The position numbers and the translations under genes were made by a program. The notes beneath the pieces are model-generated. The model saw nothing but the letters and a program-made list of their open reading frames with translations, was not told where the DNA came from and did no database searches. This document shows, one piece after another, positions 37,793 through 46,739 of a stretch of DNA of 64,000 bases (position 1 is the stretch's first letter; the number at the start of each line of letters is the position of its first letter). The stretch is taken from NCBI GenBank assembly GCA_026004795.1, contig BPJV01000010.1, positions 1-64,000 of the forward strand, in the 5' to 3' direction. This DNA is from Pirellulaceae bacterium (GTDB lineage: Bacteria; Planctomycetota; Planctomycetia; Pirellulales; Pirellulaceae).

Positions 37793-38866
37793 ATGCGAAA
37801 GGTGCAGCGCGCCGCGTTTACCTTGGTGGAGTTGTTGGTGGTGATCGCCATCATTGGTGTGCTGGTGGGACTATTGGTTCCTGCCGTACAAATGGCTCGT
37901 GAGGCGGCCCGGCGGACATCTTGTCAAAACAATCAACGGCAGTGGATCATGGCTACTGCTAACTTCGAGACATCGAAAAAAGCATATCCAGGTTACCAAA
38001 GCGAGTTTGGTCGAATTCCCAACCCCCAATCTCAACAAACTCCTCAAAAAATAGGAAGTTGGGTCGTCTCGCTGATGCCGTACATCGAGCAGCAGGCATT
38101 GCGTGACGTGTGGGATGATCCGGCAGAGAACGACTTTTGGGCGCAGGCCAGCATTTCAGCGAACCCAGTGAATGTAGATCAGGCACAGCGTTTCTTTCCC
38201 ACAATTAGCATGAGTATCTGCCCTAGCGATATCGCCAACACCGAGGAATATGCACTCAACAGCTATGTCGTAAACGCTGGCTTTCTTCCCGTGTTTTTGA
38301 ACGGTCAAGGCCAACCATTGGGGTATACAGGGAGTGCTGCACAGAATTCTGTGTTGTCTCAGAAGAAGCAAAATGGGGTGTTCACCAACAAGGCCTTGGG
38401 AACATTCGGATACAATGCCACGAAGATTCGAGCTTCAGACATTCGGGATGGCCTGAGCAGCACGCTTGCCTTTTCAGAAAACCTGCAGGCAGATTCGTGG
38501 CGTTATGTCAACGGAGCAGATGACTCCACTCGCTGGCATATCGGGATGGTTTGGTTGTACCGGCTCGACGACCCATCACGGACTACGAAGACGGTCAATG
38601 GTCAAACTATTACCGCTGACAACCTCACCGTCACCAATCGATTGGACGGCAACAAGTTAACCGCCTCCGTGGGGGATTTCAATGCCGCACGCCCCTCGTC
38701 GAATCATTCCAACGTCGTGGTGGCAGCGATGTTGGATGGTTCGGTGAAAAACATCGATACCAATGTCGAGTACCATATCTATCAGGCGTTAATGACGCCG
38801 ATGACCAAGCAGAGCGACGCTCCTTTCAATCAGTACCTGTTGAAAGACGACGATTATTTGCAGTAA
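37793..38866 (+). CDS. DUF1559 prepilin-like protein
   Basis: A 357-residue protein with a type IV prepilin N-terminus: basic leader MRKVQRAA, then FTLVELLVVIAIIGVLVGLLVPAVQ with the processing site before Phe and Glu at mature position 5. The rest is the DUF1559 head: AREAARRTSCQNNQRQW, SLMPYIEQQAL, ICPSD, SYVVNAG, DGLSSTLAFSENL, and at the end NVVVAAMLDGSVKNI. Planctomycetes encode many such proteins, thought to form pseudopili or surface structures after cleavage by a prepilin peptidase such as that at 19288. AAAGGAGAG lies upstream of the ATG. An intrinsic terminator follows, so the gene is probably transcribed alone. Confidence 0.93.
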   Translation: MRKVQRAAFTLVELLVVIAIIGVLVGLLVPAVQMAREAARRTSCQNNQRQWIMATANFETSKKAYPGYQSEFGRIPNPQSQQTPQKIGSWVVSLMPYIEQQALRDVWDDPAENDFWAQASISANPVNVDQAQRFFPTISMSICPSDIANTEEYALNSYVVNAGFLPVFLNGQGQPLGYTGSAAQNSVLSQKKQNGVFTNKALGTFGYNATKIRASDIRDGLSSTLAFSENLQADSWRYVNGADDSTRWHIGMVWLYRLDDPSRTTKTVNGQTITADNLTVTNRLDGNKLTASVGDFNAARPSSNHSNVVVAAMLDGSVKNIDTNVEYHIYQALMTPMTKQSDAPFNQYLLKDDDYLQ

Positions 38867-38914
38867 GCGTTGGCTGTAGCAGGCCTCTCCTGCTTGCTTC
38901 ATGCCATCTTCCCG

Positions 38915-38949
38915 AAACGGCCCGCATGTGATCATGGTGGGCCGTTTTT
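38915..38949 (+). terminator. Rho-independent terminator after the DUF1559 gene
   Basis: AAACGGCCC (38915-38923) pairs with GGGCCGTTT (38939-38947) over a 15-nt loop and runs into TTTTT (38945-38949), 49 bp after the DUF1559 stop. The remaining interval to 39234 shows no gene. Confidence 0.85.
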
Positions 38950-39234
38950 GATTGTCCAGCGGCTTTGCGGTCGCTGTTGGTGTTGCTTCCTCACGCGGCC
39001 AGCGGTCAACGCAGCGCGGTGCCAGACCGACGCCCCATGGCGGACGAAGGGCAGCGGTTGTCTGTTGGACGAGGAGCCTGAACCGATGGGATACCAGCCA
39101 ATCCGATGGACGACGAACACGCTACCGCAATCAAGCTTTCTCCAGCGGGCCTACGTTTCTACACAAGTGCCCACCTGGCGGGACATCGATTGTGAACCTC
39201 AGCAGCGACCGCCGCTCCAGAGAGACAGAAATCG

Positions 39235-41835
39235 ATGAGTATTGAACGGACGCTATTGGTTCTGATGTGGACGACACTGCGAGTTTGCGGTTGGCTGCTC
39301 GTCGGCTTGGCCGGCATTCAGTGCCCTCGAGCTGGGCAAGCCCAAGAGTTGGCCGAGCCACCTTCGTCCGCAGCGCCCGAAGTGGAAATCATCGGTCCTC
39401 CCAAGCAAATGGTGATGGTGTTCATCCGTTACTATCGCGATGGGAATAATCCCACTACGGCGAAAACGGTAGGAATTCGCCACCAGATCGAATCCCCGCC
39501 GGCACGCATTGCGCTGGAGTTCGGAACGGAAGCGGCAAGGGTGTGGGTGGTCAATCCATCGAGGCAGCCGGTCCACTGCCGTTTGCTGCTTGACAATCGA
39601 GTTGCTGCGGAAGCCTCAGCCACTGGACCTGCCGCCATGCAGGTGGCAGTCGGTGATTGTCCCGAGGAGCCGACCTTTCGCATTCCACGCGTTTTACTCA
39701 ACGCCACCGAAGTAAGGTGGCTGCAGCAAGTCATCGAATGCCTGGAAGGCAAAAGCAGTGAAGGGTTATTGGTTGCACCACCGCTGGGGCGAGTCGACTG
39801 GCCAACGTTCGATGCGTTTACGCAAGTGGTCCGGCAACGCTGGGGACAGCCTCTTCCGGAGGCCTACGAACTGGATGGCTGGCTCAGTTGGGACGGGGCC
39901 TTGGGAACTCGTGTTCTGCACGGGAGTATTCCATTGTCCAATCATCAGGCGCTGCGTGTCACGTTGATCCGCAGCGGCGGAAAGCTGCTCGACATCATCC
40001 CCGAGGAAGTCGATTTGCCAGATGACTGGTTTGCAGGCCCTACCTCGATCGAGCCTTATCGATTGCCGGGTGAACTGATGGTTTATTCGCTGCTTACCGG
40101 CGACACGAACAAGGCCATGGAACTGTTCTCGCCATCCTATCGCCAAGACATCGATCTGGAGGAACTGCGGAGCCTGGCAGGTCGTTTGCGGGACAAGTAC
40201 GGTGGAGATATCCGCCAATTGCGTTTCAAACGCAGTGTGGTAGGCCCGTACGATTTCGACATTAGATCGCGCCCGTTGTGGCTGGACTACGTCGTCGAAT
40301 TCGAATCCGACCGACGCTGCCTCGCTCGGGTGACCTTCATGTTTCCCTGCCATGCGCATCGCATTGCTCGGGGGCATCTGGCGGCGGTCGATTTCGCCGA
40401 GACCTGGCAATCGGCTGCGCCCCAGCGTTTTGAGCTGGCGCGAACGGCGGTCGAGGCCATCATCGCGGCCAGCCAAGTGGAGGACCAGCAGGAGCGGCGG
40501 TCGCTGTTGACGAACATCCCCTGGTCGCGGCAGTTGGCCCTCGTACAAGATCGTGCCGACGCCACGACGACGATTTGCAACGTACTGGATCGCACGGGCA
40601 AGATCGATGCCGAAGTGGACTGGGATCTGTGGTATGGCGATGCCTTGGGCGGCTATCCGTTCCTCGCCGGGGAACTGAAGGCCGGAGAGCAGTCGATCGT
40701 TCTGCGCGTCGAAGTGCTCGATGATGGAATCCTGGGGGTTTCCTTCCACGGCCCCACTCTCGCCGACAGCACTTTGTTAGACGTGCACCATGATCGTGAT
40801 TGCCGACAGCATTTCCAAGAGTTCTGGCGGCGGTTGTTGAGCGGCGAAGTGGATGCGGCCCATGCGATGCTGGCGCGTTCGTTCCAGGACCAGGTTGCGC
40901 CGACGAAGCTGCGGGAGTTGCGCGATGCCATGCCGCTGCCTCCCGCGGAGCATCTGCAGCGGATTGAAGTCGATCCGGTAGGGCTATCCAATCGATTGGA
41001 CCGTGTGTTTCCAGTGATGATTACGGTCACGGGGGCGGCGTATTTCGACGGTCATCCTCCCCTAACTCTGCTCGCTGAGTATCGTATCGCGGAAGACCAG
41101 ACCATTGGGCTTTACGACTTTACCACTGCATTTCAACTGAGGACTCCAGTTCGGGATCATGGTGCGATCGAAAAGTTGGCCAAGGCGTTGGAGGACTCCA
41201 GCGGAGATCAGCTTATCGGAATGCTCGCTCCGGCCGACCGCGAGCGCGTCATGCCACCGTTGACACAGGCTTTCCTGCGAGAATTGCATGGCAACTTGGG
41301 CCCCTCTTTGGCTTTGTCCACGCACCGTCGGCGCGTCGAGCGGATTTATGAGTCGGGACAACGCACCGAATCGATGGAGGGAGTCATTCAGTCGGCGGAC
41401 GGGCACCACGAAGCGTTATTGAGCGCCACCCTGTTGTGGGACCATTTGCAAGGGTTTCAAGTGGTTTCGCCACAACCGCTGCGGTCGTTGCGGCACATCG
41501 ATCCGGCTCTGCTCGTCGAACAAGTTATGAAGCGAACGGCGAAAGCGCTTCTCAACGGGAACCGTGAGGAATTGCAATATCTACTGGTCCCGGAGCTTCG
41601 CGACGCGGAAACGCTGCAAAAGCTGGAGAAGATACGGGCCGAATGGATTGGAGTTCATGGTCCCTGGCAATCGTACCAAGTGGAACATTTCGTCGTTGAT
41701 GACGAACACAACACGTTGACGGCAACCGTTCGGTGGCAGTTCGAGAATGGCACCGTTCGTTCGAGACTGGATTTTCTCGCCGACGCGTTTGCCGTGCATT
41801 TGCACACGCTCCAACCTTTGCCCGCGCATGACTAA
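39235..41835 (+). CDS. Large exported protein with tandem DUF3887/NTF2-like modules
   Basis: 866 residues with an N-terminal signal sequence (LRVCGWLLVGLAGIQCPRAGQAQ). I do not recognise the whole protein. Four segments share a pattern of an amphipathic helix, a small residue plus Gly/Asp or Gly/Asn, a helix ending in -R or -L, then a beta-rich stretch: LMVYSLLTGDTNKAMELFSP (near 278), FWRRLLSGEVDAAHAMLARS (near 528), LAKALEDSSGDQLIGMLAPA (near 648) and RTAKALLNGNREELQYLLVP (near 766). Such helix-beta modules resemble DUF3887/NTF2-like domains, so it may be a multi-module periplasmic binding or scaffold protein. There are no catalytic motifs and no operon partner. The start ATG is preceded by AGAGAGACAG. 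Confidence 0.7.
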   Translation: MSIERTLLVLMWTTLRVCGWLLVGLAGIQCPRAGQAQELAEPPSSAAPEVEIIGPPKQMVMVFIRYYRDGNNPTTAKTVGIRHQIESPPARIALEFGTEAARVWVVNPSRQPVHCRLLLDNRVAAEASATGPAAMQVAVGDCPEEPTFRIPRVLLNATEVRWLQQVIECLEGKSSEGLLVAPPLGRVDWPTFDAFTQVVRQRWGQPLPEAYELDGWLSWDGALGTRVLHGSIPLSNHQALRVTLIRSGGKLLDIIPEEVDLPDDWFAGPTSIEPYRLPGELMVYSLLTGDTNKAMELFSPSYRQDIDLEELRSLAGRLRDKYGGDIRQLRFKRSVVGPYDFDIRSRPLWLDYVVEFESDRRCLARVTFMFPCHAHRIARGHLAAVDFAETWQSAAPQRFELARTAVEAIIAASQVEDQQERRSLLTNIPWSRQLALVQDRADATTTICNVLDRTGKIDAEVDWDLWYGDALGGYPFLAGELKAGEQSIVLRVEVLDDGILGVSFHGPTLADSTLLDVHHDRDCRQHFQEFWRRLLSGEVDAAHAMLARSFQDQVAPTKLRELRDAMPLPPAEHLQRIEVDPVGLSNRLDRVFPVMITVTGAAYFDGHPPLTLLAEYRIAEDQTIGLYDFTTAFQLRTPVRDHGAIEKLAKALEDSSGDQLIGMLAPADRERVMPPLTQAFLRELHGNLGPSLALSTHRRRVERIYESGQRTESMEGVIQSADGHHEALLSATLLWDHLQGFQVVSPQPLRSLRHIDPALLVEQVMKRTAKALLNGNREELQYLLVPELRDAETLQKLEKIRAEWIGVHGPWQSYQVEHFVVDDEHNTLTATVRWQFENGTVRSRLDFLADAFAVHLHTLQPLPAHD

Positions 41836-42052
41836 GTTCGGCCGGCTGGCACTTGGTGGTGCCTGCGGAGAACGACGCGACCTGTGGATGCGAAGTTAGG
41901 CAGTCCCTTTTCGGCTCGCAGTTGCTATCGCGACGCGGCCTATGGAGCGATAGAGTCACGGAACGAACGGTGGAGCGATGGCACGGCGGCAAGCACCGAT
42001 CGGCCCAGGCGAACGCATCCCCAGAACGGTCAGTGCCGATGCGCTCGCTTGT

Positions 42053-42775
42053 TCAGAACCACTGTTGGCCCAGCGGCTTGACGACGATCTCCGGGATGTG
42101 CACTGCTGCGGGCAACTCGACCAGACTGCGAATCACCTTCGCCACGTCATCGGGTTGCAGGATGTTCCGCCGATGCTCTTCCGAGACCGGAGTGGGACGT
42201 TGTTCGAGAAGCGGCGTATTGACCTCCCCGGGATAGACGTTGGTAACGCGGATTCCGTCGGTCGCCACTTCATTGGAGACACAGATTCCCAATGAGGTCA
42301 TCGCAAACTTGCTGGCCGAGTAGGCGATGCCGCCGAGAGCGATGGCTCGTTTACCGGCCACCGATGAAACATTGATGATCAACCCATGCTTGCGAGCCCG
42401 CATGGTGGGGAGCACCGCCTGCAAGCAATTGTAGGCACCGGTAGCATTAACCGCCATCACCTGATCCCACTGCTCCGGTTTCATCTCCTGCATGCTGCGG
42501 TTTTTGATGTTGATTCCTGCGGCGTTGATCATGACATCGATCTGCCCGAGAGTTTCCAGTGCCCATTCGAAAAAGGTGTTGACGCTATCACGAACAGCCA
42601 CGTCTACAGGGTGGCAGCGGATCGACGTGCCGTCCGCCGCTTCCTGCAACACACTCTCTCGGCGACCGCCGATGACCACATCACACCCCACTGCGTCGAG
42701 TTCCCGCGCCGCGGCACGACCCATCCCCGTTCCACCACCAACGACAACTACCTTGGTTCCCGCAAGATTCGACAT
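42053..42775 (-). CDS. Short-chain dehydrogenase/reductase
   Basis: 240 residues, the classical SDR size. The cofactor motif GGGTGMGRAAARELD (13-27), followed by an acidic/basic pattern favouring NADP (GGRRES), is at the N-terminus. NAAGIN near 83, the catalytic Ser in INVSSVAG near 133, and Tyr/Lys in YSASKF near 148 complete the set. The substrate is unknown; it could act on a 3-oxo or hydroxy acid or sugar. It is monocistronic on the minus strand between two unrelated plus-strand genes. Confidence 0.9.
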   Translation of the reverse strand: MSNLAGTKVVVVGGGTGMGRAAARELDAVGCDVVIGGRRESVLQEAADGTSIRCHPVDVAVRDSVNTFFEWALETLGQIDVMINAAGINIKNRSMQEMKPEQWDQVMAVNATGAYNCLQAVLPTMRARKHGLIINVSSVAGKRAIALGGIAYSASKFAMTSLGICVSNEVATDGIRVTNVYPGEVNTPLLEQRPTPVSEEHRRNILQPDDVAKVIRSLVELPAAVHIPEIVVKPLGQQWF

Positions 42776-43010
42776 AGCGAAGGCTTTCTACTCCCGGATG
42801 ATGAAGCTCGAATCGGTTTCTGCAAAACGCTCAGTATCCTCGTTCGATCTTTATTGGGAATACCAGAATACGCGTTTGGCTCGGAAAACGCTCTTCATAC
42901 CGCAGGCTTTGGGTTACTACAATGAATCGGTGGCTCGGTTGCCATGAGTCGCAGAGAGAGCCTGCCAAGCGGGGTTGGCCCTTAACTACACAGCGTGGGG
43001 AATCCTATCG

Positions 43011-43973
43011 ATGTTCTTGATAGAGATTGTTTTCGCCAACATCTTCATCCCCACGCTGCTGGTCTTGCTGGCAGCGACCGTCTGGCGGCGGCTCTCGCGA
43101 CAGGGGCCCGTTCCCGAATCCCAGGATGAGCTTCGTTCAAGCCAGCAATCGATAAGGCGATTTATGGCTGCCGGGGTGGTAACCGTGCTGATGAGTGCCG
43201 CGTTCTATGCGGCATTTGCCTTCAGGAATCAGTGGCTTGTCGACTGGGAAGACTATTGGCAGCGCATCCCCGCCATCACGTTGGTCATTTTCTGGGGCGC
43301 AGGTTGGTTGGCGGGAGGCATCCCTTCGCCATTGAATTGGCTGTTCCGTGGCGTCCTTTTGCTCTGGGGCGCCTGGATGGTATTTCCCGTCGGCAGTGGC
43401 TGGGAGTTCCTGGAGGAGCGTCGTGGGGCATGGTTGGTCGCCATAGGGGCCAATGCGGTCGTGGCGTCTTGGTTCGCCTCGCAGCTCCCTAGCAGGTTCC
43501 TGCGCCATCTATTGTTCAGCTGGTTGCCATGCTGGATCGCGGCGGCTTTCTTAACCGCTCAATCATTCATGCGAGTTACGGAGTTGCTGATCACGATCGG
43601 CTGTATAACCGGCGCCGCGGCAGTGGCTTTGGCCAGACGCTCCGTTCCACCACCGTCGGGCTCCATGTGGATCACCGGTATCGTCTTTGGCGGGATGGCA
43701 GCATTGGCGCATGGACAGTTCAATTCGTTCCTTGGCTTGTCGGACGCCTTGACGTGGTTGGCCATGACGGTGCCGACATTGGTGGCGGGCGTGGCGTATG
43801 GAGTTTCCAAGTATTGCGGCGTCGAGCAAAAACCATCCGCGGGGAACCCTGAACCATCGACGAAGCAGGCGTTACCAACCATCGTTAGCATGTGGTGCGT
43901 GGCGTTGGTCGGAAGTTTGGCGGTGGTCACGTGGACTCAACTCAGCGTCACCGCATTGCTCGATGGCCAATAA
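43011..43973 (+). CDS. Polytopic membrane protein of unknown function
   Basis: About 320 residues from the ATG at 43011 (GGGGA 9 nt upstream); the frame also opens from a TTG at 42975. Hydrophobic segments include FLIEIVFANIFIPTLLVLLAA, AAGVVTVLMSAAFYAAFAF, ITLVIFWGAGWLAGGI, LLITIGCITGAAAVALA, WITGIVFGGMAALAHG and IVSMWCVALVGSLAVVTW, giving about nine membrane spans. I recognise no conserved motif or family. It precedes the single-span protein at 43998 by 24 bp, so they may be an operon. Confidence 0.7.
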   Translation: MFLIEIVFANIFIPTLLVLLAATVWRRLSRQGPVPESQDELRSSQQSIRRFMAAGVVTVLMSAAFYAAFAFRNQWLVDWEDYWQRIPAITLVIFWGAGWLAGGIPSPLNWLFRGVLLLWGAWMVFPVGSGWEFLEERRGAWLVAIGANAVVASWFASQLPSRFLRHLLFSWLPCWIAAAFLTAQSFMRVTELLITIGCITGAAAVALARRSVPPPSGSMWITGIVFGGMAALAHGQFNSFLGLSDALTWLAMTVPTLVAGVAYGVSKYCGVEQKPSAGNPEPSTKQALPTIVSMWCVALVGSLAVVTWTQLSVTALLDGQ

Positions 43974-43997
43974 TGTTCCTCGAGGAGAGCCGATAGG

Positions 43998-44843
43998 ATG
44001 GATGCACGGAACCGCGACGGAATCGACCACGCGCTGGCCCCGGTTGAACTTCAGCAACGAGGGAGCGTTGATTTCGATCGGAGTGGAGCGAACAATTCTC
44101 TTCATGCCCATGGGGAACCTCAGACCGGGAAGGTGGTGCCGGCGGAATTGTCGGCACCGCCTCGTTCGCCGCTGAAACTAATGTGCGGCGTCATGCGGTG
44201 GGGTGGACTCTTGATACTGACGACCCTTGCCGTCCTCGGCTGGATATACTTCCGACAGATCCATGCCTACACCTCCGACGTTCCTCGCCCCTTACCCATC
44301 GCCGAATTGCCACCTCGAACGCTGGAACAAGTCGAGGAGCAAGTCGAACAGGTATTGGTCCATGCGGAGACGCCGTCGGAGGCACCAGAGCCGATCGTTT
44401 TGAATGCGGATTTGATCAATGGATTGATCGCTGACCAGCCCCGATTGCGCGGTCGGCTGTTCGTGGAAATCGCCGACGGAGTGATTCACATCGACATCAG
44501 CTTACCCGCGTCCATGATCCCCGGAGCCGGCGGACGTTATATCAACGGAAGCGTCTCCGCGCGGGGCAGTTGGAAAGCAGATTCTTGGGAACTGGAGATA
44601 GTAAAAGCGACGGCGAACGATCGCGAAATACCAGCCGCGTTGGTCGAGGAGATGCTTCAGCAGCAGGCGCAGATGTGGCTGGAAAAACGAGACGATGTGC
44701 GACGTTGGCTAGATCTTGTCGAGGAGATTTCGGTGCGCGAGCGCGAGATTTGGATTCGCCCGCGGCCCGGGCGTCTTCTTGAAACCGACGTCGACCCCGC
44801 ACGCCGCTGGACTCGTTCGCCAGCGTCGAAAACCACCATCTAG
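43998..44843 (+). CDS. Single-span membrane-anchored protein of unknown function
   Basis: 281 residues. A soluble N-terminal 60 residues is followed by one membrane segment (WGGLLILTTLAVLGWIYF, near 68-85), then a 190-residue periplasmic domain. That domain starts with an acidic helical linker and has LNADLINGLIADQPRLRGRLFVEI and GRYINGSVSARGSWKADSWELEI, a beta-rich pattern like lipid-binding or YpmS-like anchored domains. The fit is loose and I do not name a family. The C-terminus is Arg-rich. It follows the membrane protein at 43011 and may act with it. A possible alternative start is an internal Met near the TM. Confidence 0.62.
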   Translation: MDARNRDGIDHALAPVELQQRGSVDFDRSGANNSLHAHGEPQTGKVVPAELSAPPRSPLKLMCGVMRWGGLLILTTLAVLGWIYFRQIHAYTSDVPRPLPIAELPPRTLEQVEEQVEQVLVHAETPSEAPEPIVLNADLINGLIADQPRLRGRLFVEIADGVIHIDISLPASMIPGAGGRYINGSVSARGSWKADSWELEIVKATANDREIPAALVEEMLQQQAQMWLEKRDDVRRWLDLVEEISVREREIWIRPRPGRLLETDVDPARRWTRSPASKTTI

Positions 44844-45163
44844 AACGCTACGCCTAAACACGGGTCGGTGCTCGTGCTTTGGTGCCTGCCGTTTTTTACG
44901 GGCCACCGTTCGCCTACTGAACCAGAGCCTTTCCCCCCACGGACCGCCTGCCGGTAACTGGCAAGCCAGCCCCCAATGGCGGCCTAGCGTGAGGCCGACG
45001 GGAATATGGTAGACTGTTGCTGGTAGTAGGCACCTCGTGCAATGACAGCCTACGGGCTACCTTCCGTTTGTCCCGGCCAGCACCCTCCTAGGCTCACCCG
45101 CTGATGATTACGACTGGCCCATGGAGTCCGGACAACGTCCCTAATTATTCGAAAGGTGAAACC
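44844..45163. other. Intergenic stretch, no gene
   Basis: No ORF of quality. A TATGGT (45006-45011) followed by GACTGTTGC could be part of the promoter for the TlpA-like gene, but no matching -35 was found. Confidence 0.35.
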
Positions 45164-46678
45164 ATGGCCATGAACTCGACCAACGAAATCCTCGTGTCTC
45201 GACGCTTTCCACGCTCGGTCGTCTTTGCCATGGCGTTTTCGATCTCGAGCACGTGCTTGGTAACTTTGCGGCCCGGGGCCGCATGGGGGCAGGAAGACCA
45301 GACGGCCGGAGAACAGGCTCGGTCGCCAGCGGTGCCGCCGGACCAACTCAGCCCGAATGACGTGCGCCAAATGATTCAGGCACAGCAGTTCGACGAGGCG
45401 ATCGCTGCCGTCGACGCAGCCTTGCTGGCTCACCCCGATGACCCGCAATGGGTCAACCTGGATACCATGTTGAACATTTACTTGCTGCGCAGCAAAGCTG
45501 CTGCGGGGCAAGCACGGATCAAGCAAACGATCGAACAATTGATCGATACTCCGGAGGCTCCGGCCGTACAGTTGATGAGGTTGCCTGCACTGGTACGTTA
45601 CCTGGTCTTGGCCGAGGGCACTGGCGGCTTGGACGAGCAGTTGAAGTTACTCGACCGGGTCCATGACAAGCTGCTGGCCTCTCCCGGCACCCGCACCATG
45701 GCCCTCTCCCTGCGCGAGTTGAAAGCCGAGCTGTTAGCCCGCGGTGGCAGAAAGGAGGAGGCAGCCAGTGAATTGCGGTCGTTGCTGGAAGCCGAGCGTC
45801 CCACGGCTGCCGGAACGAATCAAGAAAAACTTCAGCGTTTCACCCATTTGGTAACGCTATGGATGGCATGGCTCGGCGACGACTTTCCCGATGAAGCGGC
45901 GAAGTTGTTTGCCGAAGCCGATCGATTGCTCCGCCAACAGTTGGATACCGAAAAGCCGGCCCTGTGGGCAGCGACTTCCTATGTGAATCTCAAGATGTCC
46001 GGCATATCCCGCACCCTGTACGAGGAGCCACACCAGGCAGAGGCGCTGCTGTCCGATTTGGAGCAACATTTGGCCGATTGGAAAGAGCGTCTCGGCGAGG
46101 AAGGTTCCGCCATGTTGCAACGAATGGAGGCGACCGTCGCTGCCTACCGCAAGCGATTGGACGGCGAGTTGAAACGAGCGTCGCTTATCGGAACCCCAGC
46201 CCCAGAGATCGACGCCGATGCCTTCGTCGGCATGGAACCGGTAACGATGGAGGACTTGAAGGGCAAGGTAGTACTCCTCGATTTCTGGGCCGTGTGGTGT
46301 GGTCCGTGCATCGCCACGTTTCCTCATCTGATTCGATGGCATGAGGAGTTTGCCGATGACGGATTGGTGATTCTAGGGGCCACGCGTTACTACAATTACC
46401 ATTGGGATGCCGAGGCCGGACGCGCCGTGCCAGGCGAGGACGTGTCCCGTGATCAAGAACTTGCCATGTTGGAACGTTTTCGCGAGGAACACAACTTGAA
46501 ACACGGTTTTTTCGTCTCGCCGCAGGAAAGCGACTATGCTCAAAAGTTTTACGTCGAAGGGATCCCGCAAGCCGTGCTGATTGATCAGCTAGGTAACATT
46601 AAGATGATCCGCGTCGGTAGCGGTGAAGCCAATGCTGCCGCGTTGGAACAGAAGATCCGAGAATTGTTGGGGCAGTGA
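45164..46678 (+). CDS. Exported TlpA-like thioredoxin protein with helical N-terminal domain
   Basis: About 504 residues from the ATG at 45164, which has AAGGTGA about 5 nt upstream; the frame opens earlier at 45104 without an SD. A signal peptide (SVVFAMAFSISSTCLVTLRPGAAWG) leads to a 270-residue helical, TPR-like region, then a thioredoxin fold: LIGTPAPEIDADAF, VVLLDFWAVWCGPCIATFPHL with the redox CGPC near 385, and YVEGIPQAVLIDQLGNI with the cis-Pro. Such proteins reduce disulfides in the periplasm, for example in cytochrome c maturation. Haem proteins encoded here (the octaheme cytochrome, DUF1549 proteins) could be clients, but that is inference. Confidence 0.88.
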   Translation: MAMNSTNEILVSRRFPRSVVFAMAFSISSTCLVTLRPGAAWGQEDQTAGEQARSPAVPPDQLSPNDVRQMIQAQQFDEAIAAVDAALLAHPDDPQWVNLDTMLNIYLLRSKAAAGQARIKQTIEQLIDTPEAPAVQLMRLPALVRYLVLAEGTGGLDEQLKLLDRVHDKLLASPGTRTMALSLRELKAELLARGGRKEEAASELRSLLEAERPTAAGTNQEKLQRFTHLVTLWMAWLGDDFPDEAAKLFAEADRLLRQQLDTEKPALWAATSYVNLKMSGISRTLYEEPHQAEALLSDLEQHLADWKERLGEEGSAMLQRMEATVAAYRKRLDGELKRASLIGTPAPEIDADAFVGMEPVTMEDLKGKVVLLDFWAVWCGPCIATFPHLIRWHEEFADDGLVILGATRYYNYHWDAEAGRAVPGEDVSRDQELAMLERFREEHNLKHGFFVSPQESDYAQKFYVEGIPQAVLIDQLGNIKMIRVGSGEANAAALEQKIRELLGQ

Positions 46679-46739
46679 AACCGCGCTACCGGCGATGATC
46701 ACGTATCGAATGCTTATATCAGTTATGAAGAGGTGTGAT

